Assembly (NCBI GenBank): GCA_028700615.1
Contig: JAQVSH010000004.1
Span: forward strand, 1 to 25,083
DNA: 25,083 bases
From: Bacteroidales bacterium
Lineage (GTDB): Bacteria; Bacteroidota; Bacteroidia; Bacteroidales; UBA4181
Direction: 5' to 3'
Of the stretch, positions 1-8,611 are shown piece after piece. The position numbers and the translations under genes were made by a program. Each line of letters begins with the position of its first letter. The first letter of the stretch is position 1. The notes under the pieces were generated by a model. The model did no database searches. It was given only the letters and a program-made list of their open reading frames with translations, and was not told the DNA's origin.

Positions 1-1101
1 TATTTGTTTGAACAAAATCCCGCCGTTTTGATGATCTATGAACTGGGAAGTCTTCAGGTCCTTGCAGTAAATGAGGCTTTGATACGTCATTACGGATACT
101 CTCAGCAAGAAATATTATCCATGAGACTTCCTGATATCTTTCCTGTAAAAGAGCAGGGCCCCGTTTCGGACTTAACCCGAAGGTTAATAGGGCTTTCCTA
201 TTCAGGAGAATGGCATCATATTAAAAAAGACGGAACAATCATTACAGTAGATGTTAATTCCCACGGGATTTCTTATGAAGGCCGTCACGCCCGCATCACG
301 GTGATTAAAGATATCACTGCTAATAAAAAGGCAGAGCTGGAAATTAAGAATCTGAATGCCAATCTGGAGAAAAAAGTTAAAGAGCGCACTGCTCTGCTCG
401 AATCTGCCAACAAAGAACTCGAAGCATTCTCCTATTCCGTATCGCATGATTTACGGGCGCCTTTAAGACATATCAACGGATATCTGGATTTGCTCAAAAA
501 TCGCAATTACGAACAACTGGATGAAAAAGGCAAACATTATATTCAATCCGTGCTGGAGGCCTCTAATCAAATGGGCACTCTGATTGATGATTTGCTTGAT
601 TTTTCGCGCAACGGACGTATGGAAATGAAACCGGACAATATTGACATGAACCGAGCGGTCAAAGATGCCATGACCTTTTTGGTCAATGAAATAACGGGAC
701 GAAAAATTGAATGGGTCATTGATTCTCTGCCTGAAATATACGGTGACTATGCTATGATAAGACAGGTATGGGTCAATCTGCTTAGCAATGCTATAAAATA
801 TTCCCGTAAACGGGATATAGCCATCATCGAAATAGGCTCATCTGTGAATGAGGAAGAAAACATCTTCTTTATCCGGGACAATGGAGCCGGTTTTGACATG
901 CAATATGCCCAAAAACTATTTGGTGTTTTTCAAAGGTTGCATTCTTCGGGAGAATTTGAAGGAACCGGGATTGGATTGGCCAATGTGCGGCAAACCATTA
1001 AGAGACACTATGGCCGGACCTGGGCTGAAGGAGAAGTAGACATGGGCCACATTCTATTTTTCAATACCCAAAACCAAATAAAAATAACAAATGATGATTG
1101 A
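1..1101 (+). CDS. PAS-domain sensor histidine kinase, 5'-truncated by window edge
   Basis: The frame is open from base 1, so the true start and any further N-terminal sensor domains lie outside the window. Counting from the TTG at base 4, residues 1-108 form a PAS domain ending in the usual VIKDIT segment. A coiled-coil linker follows at about 108-138. The HisKA H-box FSYSVSHDLRAPLRHI has its phospho-accepting His at about 148. The HATPase_c domain shows an N-box (NLLSNAIKYS), a G1 box (DNGAGFD) and a G2 box (GTGIGLA). The H-box and ATPase style match the phytochrome-like kinases that pair with Rcp1-type regulators. It autophosphorylates and presumably passes phosphate to the overlapping response regulator. 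I see no membrane segment in the visible part. The input signal is unknown. Confidence 0.93.
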   Translation, partial: YLFEQNPAVLMIYELGSLQVLAVNEALIRHYGYSQQEILSMRLPDIFPVKEQGPVSDLTRRLIGLSYSGEWHHIKKDGTIITVDVNSHGISYEGRHARITVIKDITANKKAELEIKNLNANLEKKVKERTALLESANKELEAFSYSVSHDLRAPLRHINGYLDLLKNRNYEQLDEKGKHYIQSVLEASNQMGTLIDDLLDFSRNGRMEMKPDNIDMNRAVKDAMTFLVNEITGRKIEWVIDSLPEIYGDYAMIRQVWVNLLSNAIKYSRKRDIAIIEIGSSVNEEENIFFIRDNGAGFDMQYAQKLFGVFQRLHSSGEFEGTGIGLANVRQTIKRHYGRTWAEGEVDMGHILFFNTQNQIKITNDD

Positions 1102-1540
1102 GCTAAAGAAAATTTTACTGGCCGAAGACAATCCAAAAGATGTTGAACTGACCATTGAGGCTCTGGAAGACAGCAATCTGGCAAACAGGGTCGTCGTTGT
1201 GAAGGACGGAGTGGAAACGATGGAGTATCTCCGTTGTGAAGGAGAATACGCCAGCCGGGAACCGGGCCTTCCGTCTGTTTTACTGTTGGACATTAAAATG
1301 CCCAGAAAAGACGGAATTGAAGTATTGCGTGAAATACGGAGCGATCCCCATTTGAAATTATTGCCGGTAGTGATGCTAACCTCTTCCCGTGAAGACAAAG
1401 ATCTTCTGAATAGTTATTATTCAGGGGTCAATGCCTATGTTGTCAAGCCGGTCAATTTTAATGGATTTATTGATGCCATTAAACAATTGGGAATTTTCTG
1501 GGGATTGGTAAATGAACTTCCGCCGGAGATAAACCAATAG
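1091..1540 (+). CDS. Rcp1-like single-domain response regulator
   Basis: This 149-residue protein is a receiver domain with no output domain. It has the acidic pair E12-D13, the phospho-acceptor D67 in LLLDIKMPRKDG, T97 in VVMLTSS and K119 in VVKPV. The 'AEDNPKDVELT' start and 'CEGEYASREPGLPSVLLLDIKMP' style insertion are typical of the Rcp1 group that serves phytochrome-like kinases. The gene starts 11 bp inside the 3' end of the upstream kinase, which implies translational coupling and partnership. A second in-frame ATG at 1094 is an equally possible start. With no DNA-binding domain, it probably acts by protein contact or as a phosphate shuttle, possibly to the next gene. Confidence 0.93.
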   Translation: MMIELKKILLAEDNPKDVELTIEALEDSNLANRVVVVKDGVETMEYLRCEGEYASREPGLPSVLLLDIKMPRKDGIEVLREIRSDPHLKLLPVVMLTSSREDKDLLNSYYSGVNAYVVKPVNFNGFIDAIKQLGIFWGLVNELPPEINQ

Positions 1541-1560
1541 AAGTTTTAAAAACGACCTCT

Positions 1561-3105
1561 ATGCGTACACAATTATATGCTTTACTTCTCGAAGATATCA
1601 GAAAAGATGCCGAACTTCTACAGGAAATCATTACCGAAGAAGGCTATGATATTCGGATGGACATTGTTAAAACCGAGCAGGAGTTTGTCTCTATGCTTAA
1701 AAACAATTCATATGATATTATTTATGCCGATTATACCCTGCCCGATTTTGATGGAAAAAAGGCTTTGCTTCTCGCCCAGAAGTTATGCCCTCAGATTCCA
1801 TTTATATACGTATCGGGAACCATTGGGGAAGACAGAGCGGTTGAACTTGTAAAACAGGGAGCGACTGACTATGTGCTTAAAAGCAGGATGGAAAGACTCG
1901 CCTTTGTGACAAAACGGGCTTTGGAAGCCACTATTCAGCTAAAAAAATTCAGACAGGCAGAAATTGAACAACAAACCAACCGGGAATTATTACAAACGAT
2001 CATTAACAATGCAAAGGATATCATCTATATAAAAGACATTAAAGGGCGATACCTTTTGTTCAATCAGGCAGCAGAGAGAGCCACCGGAAAAATAGCGAGC
2101 GAAGTCATTGGCAAAGAAGACACCTTCTGTTTTTCTACAGATGAAGCCAGAAAAACCATGAGAATGGATCAAAAAGTCATTGAAAGCGGATTACCTTATT
2201 CCTATGAAGAACAGTTTATATTCAACGATGGCAGTCTTCATACCATAGACACCATAAAATGTCCCATGTTTGATGACAACGGAAAACCTATGGGCCTCTT
2301 TGGCATATCGCGTGATATAACAGAGAAGAAAGACATAGAGGAGCAACTGATCCTGGCCAAAGAAAAAGCGGAAGAAAGTTCCCGGCTGAAAACAGCCTTT
2401 TTGCACAACATTTCTCATGAAATCCGGACTCCCATGAATTCTATAGTCGGCTTTGCAGATTTTCTGAATGATCCCGATCTGGACGCGGAAAAACGGAAAT
2501 ATTTCACCAACATCATCATTCAGAGCAGCAACCAGTTACTTTCTATTGTTTCTGACATTATCAGCATTGCCACCATTGAAGCCGGACAGGAAAAAATTGT
2601 TCAAAAAAGAACCCACGTAAATGAATGCTTAATACAGTTGCACGAACAATTTCAAAGAATTGCCGGAGATAAAGATATTTTATTTGAAATCACATCGTTG
2701 CTTCCGGATAGCGAAGCCCTTATCCTTTCTGATGAAACGAAGATTCTCCAAATTCTGAGCAATCTGATCGGTAATGCGCTTAAATTTACCAAGAAAGGAT
2801 TTGTTCGCTTCGGATGCGTAAAAAAGGGAACGTTTATTGAGTTCTTTGTGGAAGATAGCGGAATCGGGATTTCTCCCGACATGCACGAAGAAATATTTAA
2901 CCGCTTCCGAAAGTTGGAAAATTCCGATACTAGTTGTTTGAGCGGTTTCGGCTTGGGATTGTCCATATCAAAAGCTTATGTAGAACTGCTGGGTGGCAAA
3001 ATCCGGGTGGATTCCGATTTAGGAAAGGGTTCGACGTTCTATTTTACCATTCCTTTTATCAAAGCGGATCAGATGGAAATTCTTTCCATGGAATGGAAAA
3101 ATTGA
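1561..3105 (+). CDS. REC-PAS-HisKA-HATPase hybrid histidine kinase
   Basis: This 514-residue protein has its receiver domain at the N-terminus (about 5-125), with acidic residues E11-D12 and acceptor D57 in YADYTLPDFDG. A PAS domain follows at about 142-258, ending ISRDITEKKD. The kinase core has its H-box at FLHNISHEIRTPMNSIVGF with His near 287. The ATPase domain shows NLIGNALKFT, EDSGIGI and GFGLGL. No transmembrane segment or signal peptide is present, so it is probably cytosolic. A receiver at the front suggests phosphorylation or docking by another component controls the kinase; the upstream kinase and regulator 20 bp away are the obvious candidates. The last 47 bp overlap, tail to tail, the 3' end of the minus-strand kinase. 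The start is the first ATG after the upstream stop, without a clear Shine-Dalgarno sequence. Confidence 0.92.
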   Translation: MRTQLYALLLEDIRKDAELLQEIITEEGYDIRMDIVKTEQEFVSMLKNNSYDIIYADYTLPDFDGKKALLLAQKLCPQIPFIYVSGTIGEDRAVELVKQGATDYVLKSRMERLAFVTKRALEATIQLKKFRQAEIEQQTNRELLQTIINNAKDIIYIKDIKGRYLLFNQAAERATGKIASEVIGKEDTFCFSTDEARKTMRMDQKVIESGLPYSYEEQFIFNDGSLHTIDTIKCPMFDDNGKPMGLFGISRDITEKKDIEEQLILAKEKAEESSRLKTAFLHNISHEIRTPMNSIVGFADFLNDPDLDAEKRKYFTNIIIQSSNQLLSIVSDIISIATIEAGQEKIVQKRTHVNECLIQLHEQFQRIAGDKDILFEITSLLPDSEALILSDETKILQILSNLIGNALKFTKKGFVRFGCVKKGTFIEFFVEDSGIGISPDMHEEIFNRFRKLENSDTSCLSGFGLGLSISKAYVELLGGKIRVDSDLGKGSTFYFTIPFIKADQMEILSMEWKN

Positions 3106-6100
3106 ATCGGGACCCTTTGCCCAATTCACTTTCAACCCAGATTTTTCCATGGTGCTTTTTCACAAACTCCTGGCAAATAAACAAGCCGAGTCCGGAACCA
3201 TTCTCCTGATCCGTTCCTGGCTTAGAAAACTGTTGAGACAGATCAAAAAGTTTTTGAATGTCTTCTTGACTTATTCCGGTTCCGTAATCGATCACAGAAA
3301 CGATCACGCCCTGATCATTTTTACCGGCAGTAATTGTAATTTTTCCGTTCGGGTACGAAAATTTTACAGCATTTGATAAAAGATTACGTAAAACCGTTTT
3401 AATCATGTTTACATCCACAGCAATCTCTATATTTTCGTCAGATACATATTGGATGCTGATATTCTTTGTATTTGGAAACAATCCATTCAAAACCTCTTTA
3501 CAAAGCATACCCAATTCAACCTGTTGAGGTTTAAACTGAATATGATTTGTCTGTATTCTTGCCCATTCCAGAATGTCTTCTAATAGTTTATAACCCACGG
3601 ATGCGGATAAATGGAGATGGGTGATGATTTCATTCATTTCTCCGTCACTGAGTTGGGACCTGTCCTCATTGAGTATTTGACTCAGGCCAAGAATATTATT
3701 AAACGATGAACGTAAATCGTGGGCAAGAATTGAAAAAAATCTATCTTTTGTTGCATTACTCTCCTTAAGTTGATTATTAGTCTCCTCAAGCTCCTGAGTC
3801 CGCTCTTTCACAAGCACTTCAAGCAACGCCTTTTGTTGTTCCAATCTGGATATACGGTATGTGTGAAAAAACCAGAAGGAAAATAAAATCAATAAAAAAT
3901 AACCAGCAAAAGCCACTTTCGTCTTCCACCAGGGAGGCATAATGATAATCTCCAGCGTAATTCCGGCTTCATTCCAGACCCCATCGTTATTGGAACCTTT
4001 TACATGCAAAAAATATTTGCCAGGATTTAAATGAGTATAAGTTGCCTCTCCTCTGTTGCCCGAACAAACCCAATCCTCATCAAAATTCTCCAGTTTATGG
4101 GCATATTGATTTTTCCGGGAATGGGTATAATCCATCGCGGTATAGAGTAAAGTAAAAGATGATTGTTTATAGGAAAGAGTAATTTCTCCGGTTTCTGAAA
4201 TTTGTTTTACAAGTGGAGATCCCGGCTCCCCGATGCGGGCTGGTTGATTTGAAATGAGAAGATCTGTCAAAACAATCTCCGGAATTCTTTTGTTTTCAGA
4301 ATATTTTTGAGGAGAAATCAGATTAAAGCCATTCTTTCCTCCGGCCAGAATATTTCCATTACGTAAAGAATAAATACCTTTCGGGTAAAAGATATCACTT
4401 TGTAAACCGTCCACTATAGTATAGTTTCGGAAAGTATTCTTTTGAACATCAAAACGACATAGACCCTTCACGGTGGTTATCCATAAAATGCCTGATGGAT
4501 CTATCGCGACACCCTGAATCAAAGGATCGGGTAATCCATCTTTTGTATTATATCTTTTGAATTTCCCGGTTTTGGGATTAAAGCAATTTAAGCCATCATA
4601 GGTGGCAAGCCATACACAAGTATCATTCTGGATCAGAATATCATTCACGCTATTATGGCTTAAGCTGCAACTATCACCAGGAACATTTGAATAGGTTGTA
4701 AAACGATTTTCTGCAGGATTAAAAACCTGGAAAAAATCTGTTGCTCCAAGATAGATTTGTCCCGCAGCATCTATTCTTACCACAGTGATCCGGTTGTTGG
4801 CAATATCACTATTTCCCGAAGAATATGTAATAAACTTATTATCAGACACCTTATAACAAATCAATCCATGATCGAAGGAACCCAGCCATAAATTTCCTGT
4901 TTTATCTTTTGCTATAGCATAGATATTATCATCAGAAATTGAGCTGTTTAACGTGGTAAAAGATTTAAAAGTACCGGAAAGCACATTATAATCCACAAGC
5001 CCTCCGGCCCAGGTTCCCATCCAGACATGATGGTCATTGCCTTCCGTCATGCAAAGGATCGCATCACTGTTCAGGCCGGAATTTGATGTATTAAATCGCA
5101 CAAACCGATAGGTGGTGTCATTAAAAAGATTAAAACCGCCACCGTCTGTTCCAACGAACTTCCGGTTATGACGGTCTTCCAAAAAACAGGAGATAATATT
5201 GGGGCTTAAACTTTGCGGTGCCCCGGGAAGGTTTTTAAAATGCGTAATAAAAGCGCTGTTCTTTGATGTGATATTCACTCCTCCGCCATATGTGCAAAAC
5301 CAAAGATTTTCACTACGATCCTGAATGATTGCGTGAATAGACTCATTATTCAGACTCATCGTGTTGAATTCATCGATACGATAGTGAGTAAACTGTTTTT
5401 GGGCGCGGTTATACAAATTAATTCCCCCATTCTCAGTTCCAATCCATAAATAGCCCTCGTTATCCACCATAAGCGACTTTACCCGATTATTAGAAAGGCT
5501 CGCAGGATCTGCAGGGTTATTGACAAAACAGGTTAACTCAGGATGATCAGGATTTGCGTTATGATCTAAACAAAATAAACCTTCGGTACTTCCAAACCAG
5601 ATATTTCCTTCCCAATCCTCGGTAATTTCCATAAAAAAAATATCAGAATAATTCTTCTTATCTGGCTTATGACCCATGATACGCGTAAAATCACCGGTTT
5701 CAGGGTTAAAAAGGTTTAACCCTTTCATGGTAGAAATCCATAATCGATTTTTCTTGTCAAGATAGACATATTGCAGCCGGTCGTGACTTATACTCCTGGG
5801 ATTTTCCGGATCATACCGGTACTGAACCATCTTATTGTGATTCCTGTCAAAATAAACAAGGCCCTGATTGGTTGCCAGCCAGATATTTCCGACAGCATCC
5901 TCAACCATATCGATCACCGCAAACGTGCTATGATACAATGCCGACGATGGATCGTTGCTGTAATTTACAAAACAATCCAGATCTCTGTTATATAAAGATA
6001 AGCCGCCATGAGTGCCTATCAACAAATTACGATCATGATCCTCTATAATGGTGCGGATATAATGATTCGAAATACTGGTTGAATCGGAAGGATTGTTCTT

Positions 6101-6310
6101 ATATACAACGAATTGGGCCCCATCATATCTATTGAGTCCGGAAATGGTGCCAAACCACATAAACCCCCTGTAATCCTGTAAAGCGGCTAGAACATTTGAC
6201 GAAGAAAGGCCATCATCGCTGGAAAGCGATTTAAACTGGAGGTTATCAGGCTCACCGAAAGCCTTTAATCCGAACAGAAAGATAAAACATGTTAAAACCA
6301 GATGTTTCAA
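3059..6310 (-). CDS. Periplasmic two-component propeller sensor histidine kinase
   Basis: This 1083-residue kinase starts at TTG. No in-frame ATG lies between the upstream TAG and the signal peptide, which begins KHLVLTCFIFLFGLKAFG. About residues 25-700 are Reg_prop-type repeats of the form 'D..GNIWLAT..GL..FD..', the periplasmic double propeller. A Y_Y_Y domain follows at about 725-790 and one membrane helix at about 799-818. The kinase has its H-box in ILAHDLRSSFNNI (His about 864), N-box NLLSNAVKFS (Asn about 980) and G2 box GSGLGL at about 1038. It ends directly after the ATPase domain. The receiver and AraC-type output of the classical Bacteroides hybrid systems (glycan sensors such as BT-type HTCS) are absent, so it needs a separate regulator. 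The ligand is not evident, and no susC/susD pair is present. Confidence 0.94.
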   Translation of the reverse strand: MKHLVLTCFIFLFGLKAFGEPDNLQFKSLSSDDGLSSSNVLAALQDYRGFMWFGTISGLNRYDGAQFVVYKNNPSDSTSISNHYIRTIIEDHDRNLLIGTHGGLSLYNRDLDCFVNYSNDPSSALYHSTFAVIDMVEDAVGNIWLATNQGLVYFDRNHNKMVQYRYDPENPRSISHDRLQYVYLDKKNRLWISTMKGLNLFNPETGDFTRIMGHKPDKKNYSDIFFMEITEDWEGNIWFGSTEGLFCLDHNANPDHPELTCFVNNPADPASLSNNRVKSLMVDNEGYLWIGTENGGINLYNRAQKQFTHYRIDEFNTMSLNNESIHAIIQDRSENLWFCTYGGGVNITSKNSAFITHFKNLPGAPQSLSPNIISCFLEDRHNRKFVGTDGGGFNLFNDTTYRFVRFNTSNSGLNSDAILCMTEGNDHHVWMGTWAGGLVDYNVLSGTFKSFTTLNSSISDDNIYAIAKDKTGNLWLGSFDHGLICYKVSDNKFITYSSGNSDIANNRITVVRIDAAGQIYLGATDFFQVFNPAENRFTTYSNVPGDSCSLSHNSVNDILIQNDTCVWLATYDGLNCFNPKTGKFKRYNTKDGLPDPLIQGVAIDPSGILWITTVKGLCRFDVQKNTFRNYTIVDGLQSDIFYPKGIYSLRNGNILAGGKNGFNLISPQKYSENKRIPEIVLTDLLISNQPARIGEPGSPLVKQISETGEITLSYKQSSFTLLYTAMDYTHSRKNQYAHKLENFDEDWVCSGNRGEATYTHLNPGKYFLHVKGSNNDGVWNEAGITLEIIIMPPWWKTKVAFAGYFLLILFSFWFFHTYRISRLEQQKALLEVLVKERTQELEETNNQLKESNATKDRFFSILAHDLRSSFNNILGLSQILNEDRSQLSDGEMNEIITHLHLSASVGYKLLEDILEWARIQTNHIQFKPQQVELGMLCKEVLNGLFPNTKNISIQYVSDENIEIAVDVNMIKTVLRNLLSNAVKFSYPNGKITITAGKNDQGVIVSVIDYGTGISQEDIQKLFDLSQQFSKPGTDQENGSGLGLFICQEFVKKHHGKIWVESELGKGSRFNFSIPWKEFPSDPL

Positions 6311-6422
6311 TTGAATATCAAGTTTTATAAGCTAAAGCATTACTCTGTACTATCGTTGTTGCCATCGCGACAGGTACAGCAGGTGAAAAAACAGGATAAA
6401 CAATACTTTTACCCATCGTAGT

Positions 6423-6430
6423 CAAAGATA
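6423..6430 (-). promoter_or_regulatory. Candidate -7 promoter box for the propeller kinase
   Basis: TATCTTTG on the minus strand fits the Bacteroidota -7 consensus TAnnTTTG. Transcription would start near 6416, leaving a leader of about 105 nt before the TTG at 6310. No convincing -33 TTTG is present. The same TCAAAGATAAAAA stretch (plus-strand reading) occurs upstream of the CE15-like gene at 15906, which supports a shared promoter motif. Confidence 0.4.
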
Positions 6431-6467
6431 AAAAATTATCTACTAATAAGGGAGCTTTTTAAATGTT

Positions 6468-7028
6468 TTATTCACCTTTAATTTTGCTATAAACTTCTAT
6501 ATCTGTATATATACCTCCTGATAAAAGTTCTCCGTCCCGCTCAACTCCTTCCAATTGAAATCCAAGCCGCCCCGGAATACTTTTGCTGGGGAAATTGCCA
6601 ACCGCACATTTTATCTGAATCCGGTGAATGTCCAATTCATGATAAGCAAATTGCATCAAGGCTTTTACAGATTCTGTCATAACGCCCTGCTTCTGAAAAG
6701 GCTCAGAAAGCCAATAACCTATTTCGGTCCTTTTATTTAATTTATCGGTCGCTTTAAATCCGATCAGCCCGGCAAACACTCCCCTAACATGAATCACAAA
6801 AACATATTCACGATCCTCTATGGGCGTATCCAGTACCGACCGGACATAGTTTTCCGAATCCTGTACATCTCTTGTAAAGTCAACAAAAGGCAACCATTTC
6901 CCGAGATAAGATCTTTGACTGTCTATGGTCTTAAAAATATCAGGAGCATCTGAAAGTTCAATCTGCTTCAGTAAAACATTCTCCGTTACCGGAATAATGT
7001 GCGGACTGTATGAAGTTTGTGAAATCAT
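6468..7028 (-). CDS. GNAT N-acetyltransferase, RimJ/RimL type
   Basis: This 186-residue protein is full length for the RimJ/RimL-like GNAT fold (Acetyltransf_3). The acetyl-CoA loop is seen as FQKQGVMTES (Q112, G115), preceded by the strand TEIGYWLSEP. The C-terminal motif is NFPSKSIPGRLGFQLEG, with the typical Asn and Ser and the GF-x-x-EG ending. Such enzymes acetylate protein N-termini, amines or small toxic compounds; the substrate cannot be read from the sequence. It starts 8 bp after the stop of the metallo-beta-lactamase/phosphodiester glycosidase gene (stop TAG, then ACAGAG before ATG), so it is almost surely co-transcribed with it. No signal peptide is present, so it is cytosolic. 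Confidence 0.9.
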   Translation of the reverse strand: MISQTSYSPHIIPVTENVLLKQIELSDAPDIFKTIDSQRSYLGKWLPFVDFTRDVQDSENYVRSVLDTPIEDREYVFVIHVRGVFAGLIGFKATDKLNKRTEIGYWLSEPFQKQGVMTESVKALMQFAYHELDIHRIQIKCAVGNFPSKSIPGRLGFQLEGVERDGELLSGGIYTDIEVYSKIKGE

Positions 7029-7036
7029 CTCTGTTT

Positions 7037-8557
7037 CTATCTTTTCAGAATCAATACAGCATTCGCTACCGGGCGCTCTGAAGGATCACTCAAAAGATTA
7101 ACAACCCCTTTTTCTTTTACCCACAAAGTGGAAGAACCTCCCCCGTCCAGATTAATAGCATCAATACAACCGCCCCTTTGCAAATAGGTTTGTAATTCAG
7201 CCAGACTCATACCTGCTGCCTCCTTTCTTCTTCCATCAACCACCACAAAATACAGAGATTCCGCAGTCCTACACAAGCAAGTTCTGGGATTACGGGCAAC
7301 GACCATGTCTATATCGGGCAATTCTGTCAACGCTGCATTTAAAAGCAACATTGGGCCTGTTACCAATACGGAAAGTTCCTGTTTTGAATGTTCATAAAAC
7401 AAATCCGGTTTCACCGGCTGAATTTTCAGGGAAGAATCTTTCAGTATCACAATAGCCCCGTTAATCAGACTGTCGGGTTTAGCCCATTTCCGATCGGTTG
7501 TTCTTGTTTTATGGATCACCGAATCATTCAGCTCAAAATAAGTGACACTCCCTCCGTTATCCCGGTCATAATATCCTCCGTTTATGGCGGCAACCGCCTT
7601 CTTCTTTTTTCCAAATTCACTGGTAGTCAACAACTCCGGCATGCTATAGGCCAACTCAACACAAAAATCATCAAAAGCAGTATTGGGGATCCTTAACAGA
7701 CTGATTGTCTGATTACTGTTAAAAAGTGTATCAGTCTTTATCTGAAGGTACCCAATGGAATCTTTTGAAAAATTGCTCTTCTGAAACAAATCATCAAAAA
7801 CCTGACTAAAACCAGGCTGCGCTTTGATGATTTGAATGGTATGGTCAAATATTGAGGCATCTCCGATCGCACCATGTCCCGGAATCACGATCCCGACATC
7901 CCGAAATTTATCTTTCGCTTTCCTCATCGTACCAGGCCAGGCTTTCACATCGGCATCGCTGAGGTTTCCTATACTATTCGAATCTAACGATTTCATCAGG
8001 CAGCCTCCGAACAATATATTTTCATCGGGACACCAGACAACAATACCATCAGAAGAGTGACCTGCTCCCATAAAATACAGGCAGATTCGGGTGTTTTGCG
8101 TGGCAATATTTAATGAATCACTGAAAGTAATATCAATAAGATCAGTTTTTAAAAGCTCTTTGGTCTTATTGCCGCTGTAGGATATAATTCCCCGCTTTTC
8201 AGCTTCTTTCAATCCTCCGGAACTATCATCGTGAAAATGAGAAACAATCAGTTTAGTCACCCTACGATTAAATTTTTTCTCTATGCAATTAAGCATAATA
8301 GCTGTTAATGAATCCGTTGCAGGAGTATTTACCAATATAAGTTCCGTATTATCCAGGATCAGCAAATGATTACAATCCAGTATCCCGTTACCTTCATAGG
8401 AAGATTGCAACCACCAGGCCTTATCTGTCAGTTTTGTTACGGCTATGTTTTTATCGACCCTGTCAATAGAATCACCGGCCATCAGCCTGAATCCGTCAAC
8501 ATGGGCCCATGACAGAAAAACCAACACAAAAATGCAGAATTGTTTATTTACTCGCAT
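7037..8557 (-). CDS. Fusion: subclass B1-like metallo-beta-lactamase + phosphodiester glycosidase (NAGPA) domain
   Basis: This 506-residue exported protein has an N-terminal hydrophobic segment at about 7-18. Residues 35-247 form a metallo-beta-lactamase domain with the full B1 ligand set: H107, H109 and D111 (SHFHDDSSGG), H167 (GAGHSSDG), C186 (LFGGCLMKS) and H228 (IPGHG). K189 and N198 sit where B1 enzymes have their substrate-binding Lys and Asn, and SIGNLSDADVKAWP closely resembles CcrA of Bacteroides fragilis. Residues about 270-506 form a phosphodiester glycosidase domain: AAINGGYYD, TGPMLL, ARNPRT, VVVDGRR, GMSLAEL, AINLDGGGSSTLW and RPVANA. Members of that family (PF09992) cleave sugar-1-phosphodiester bonds, as the mammalian uncovering enzyme does. 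The two domains are in one uninterrupted frame. It lies in a run with a second MBL protein and an acetyltransferase. A beta-lactam or cell-wall substrate is inference. Confidence 0.9.
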   Translation of the reverse strand: MRVNKQFCIFVLVFLSWAHVDGFRLMAGDSIDRVDKNIAVTKLTDKAWWLQSSYEGNGILDCNHLLILDNTELILVNTPATDSLTAIMLNCIEKKFNRRVTKLIVSHFHDDSSGGLKEAEKRGIISYSGNKTKELLKTDLIDITFSDSLNIATQNTRICLYFMGAGHSSDGIVVWCPDENILFGGCLMKSLDSNSIGNLSDADVKAWPGTMRKAKDKFRDVGIVIPGHGAIGDASIFDHTIQIIKAQPGFSQVFDDLFQKSNFSKDSIGYLQIKTDTLFNSNQTISLLRIPNTAFDDFCVELAYSMPELLTTSEFGKKKKAVAAINGGYYDRDNGGSVTYFELNDSVIHKTRTTDRKWAKPDSLINGAIVILKDSSLKIQPVKPDLFYEHSKQELSVLVTGPMLLLNAALTELPDIDMVVARNPRTCLCRTAESLYFVVVDGRRKEAAGMSLAELQTYLQRGGCIDAINLDGGGSSTLWVKEKGVVNLLSDPSERPVANAVLILKR

Positions 8558-8611
8558 AAAGATTTAATTCGTACCCCCCGCTGGTGGATATTCCATGATC
8601 AAATGAAAAGA

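Noticed and set aside
6318..6416. 32-residue minus-strand frame in the leader of the propeller kinase
   Set aside because: The candidate transcription start falls on its ATG, so it would have no ribosome binding region, and the protein has no recognisable features.
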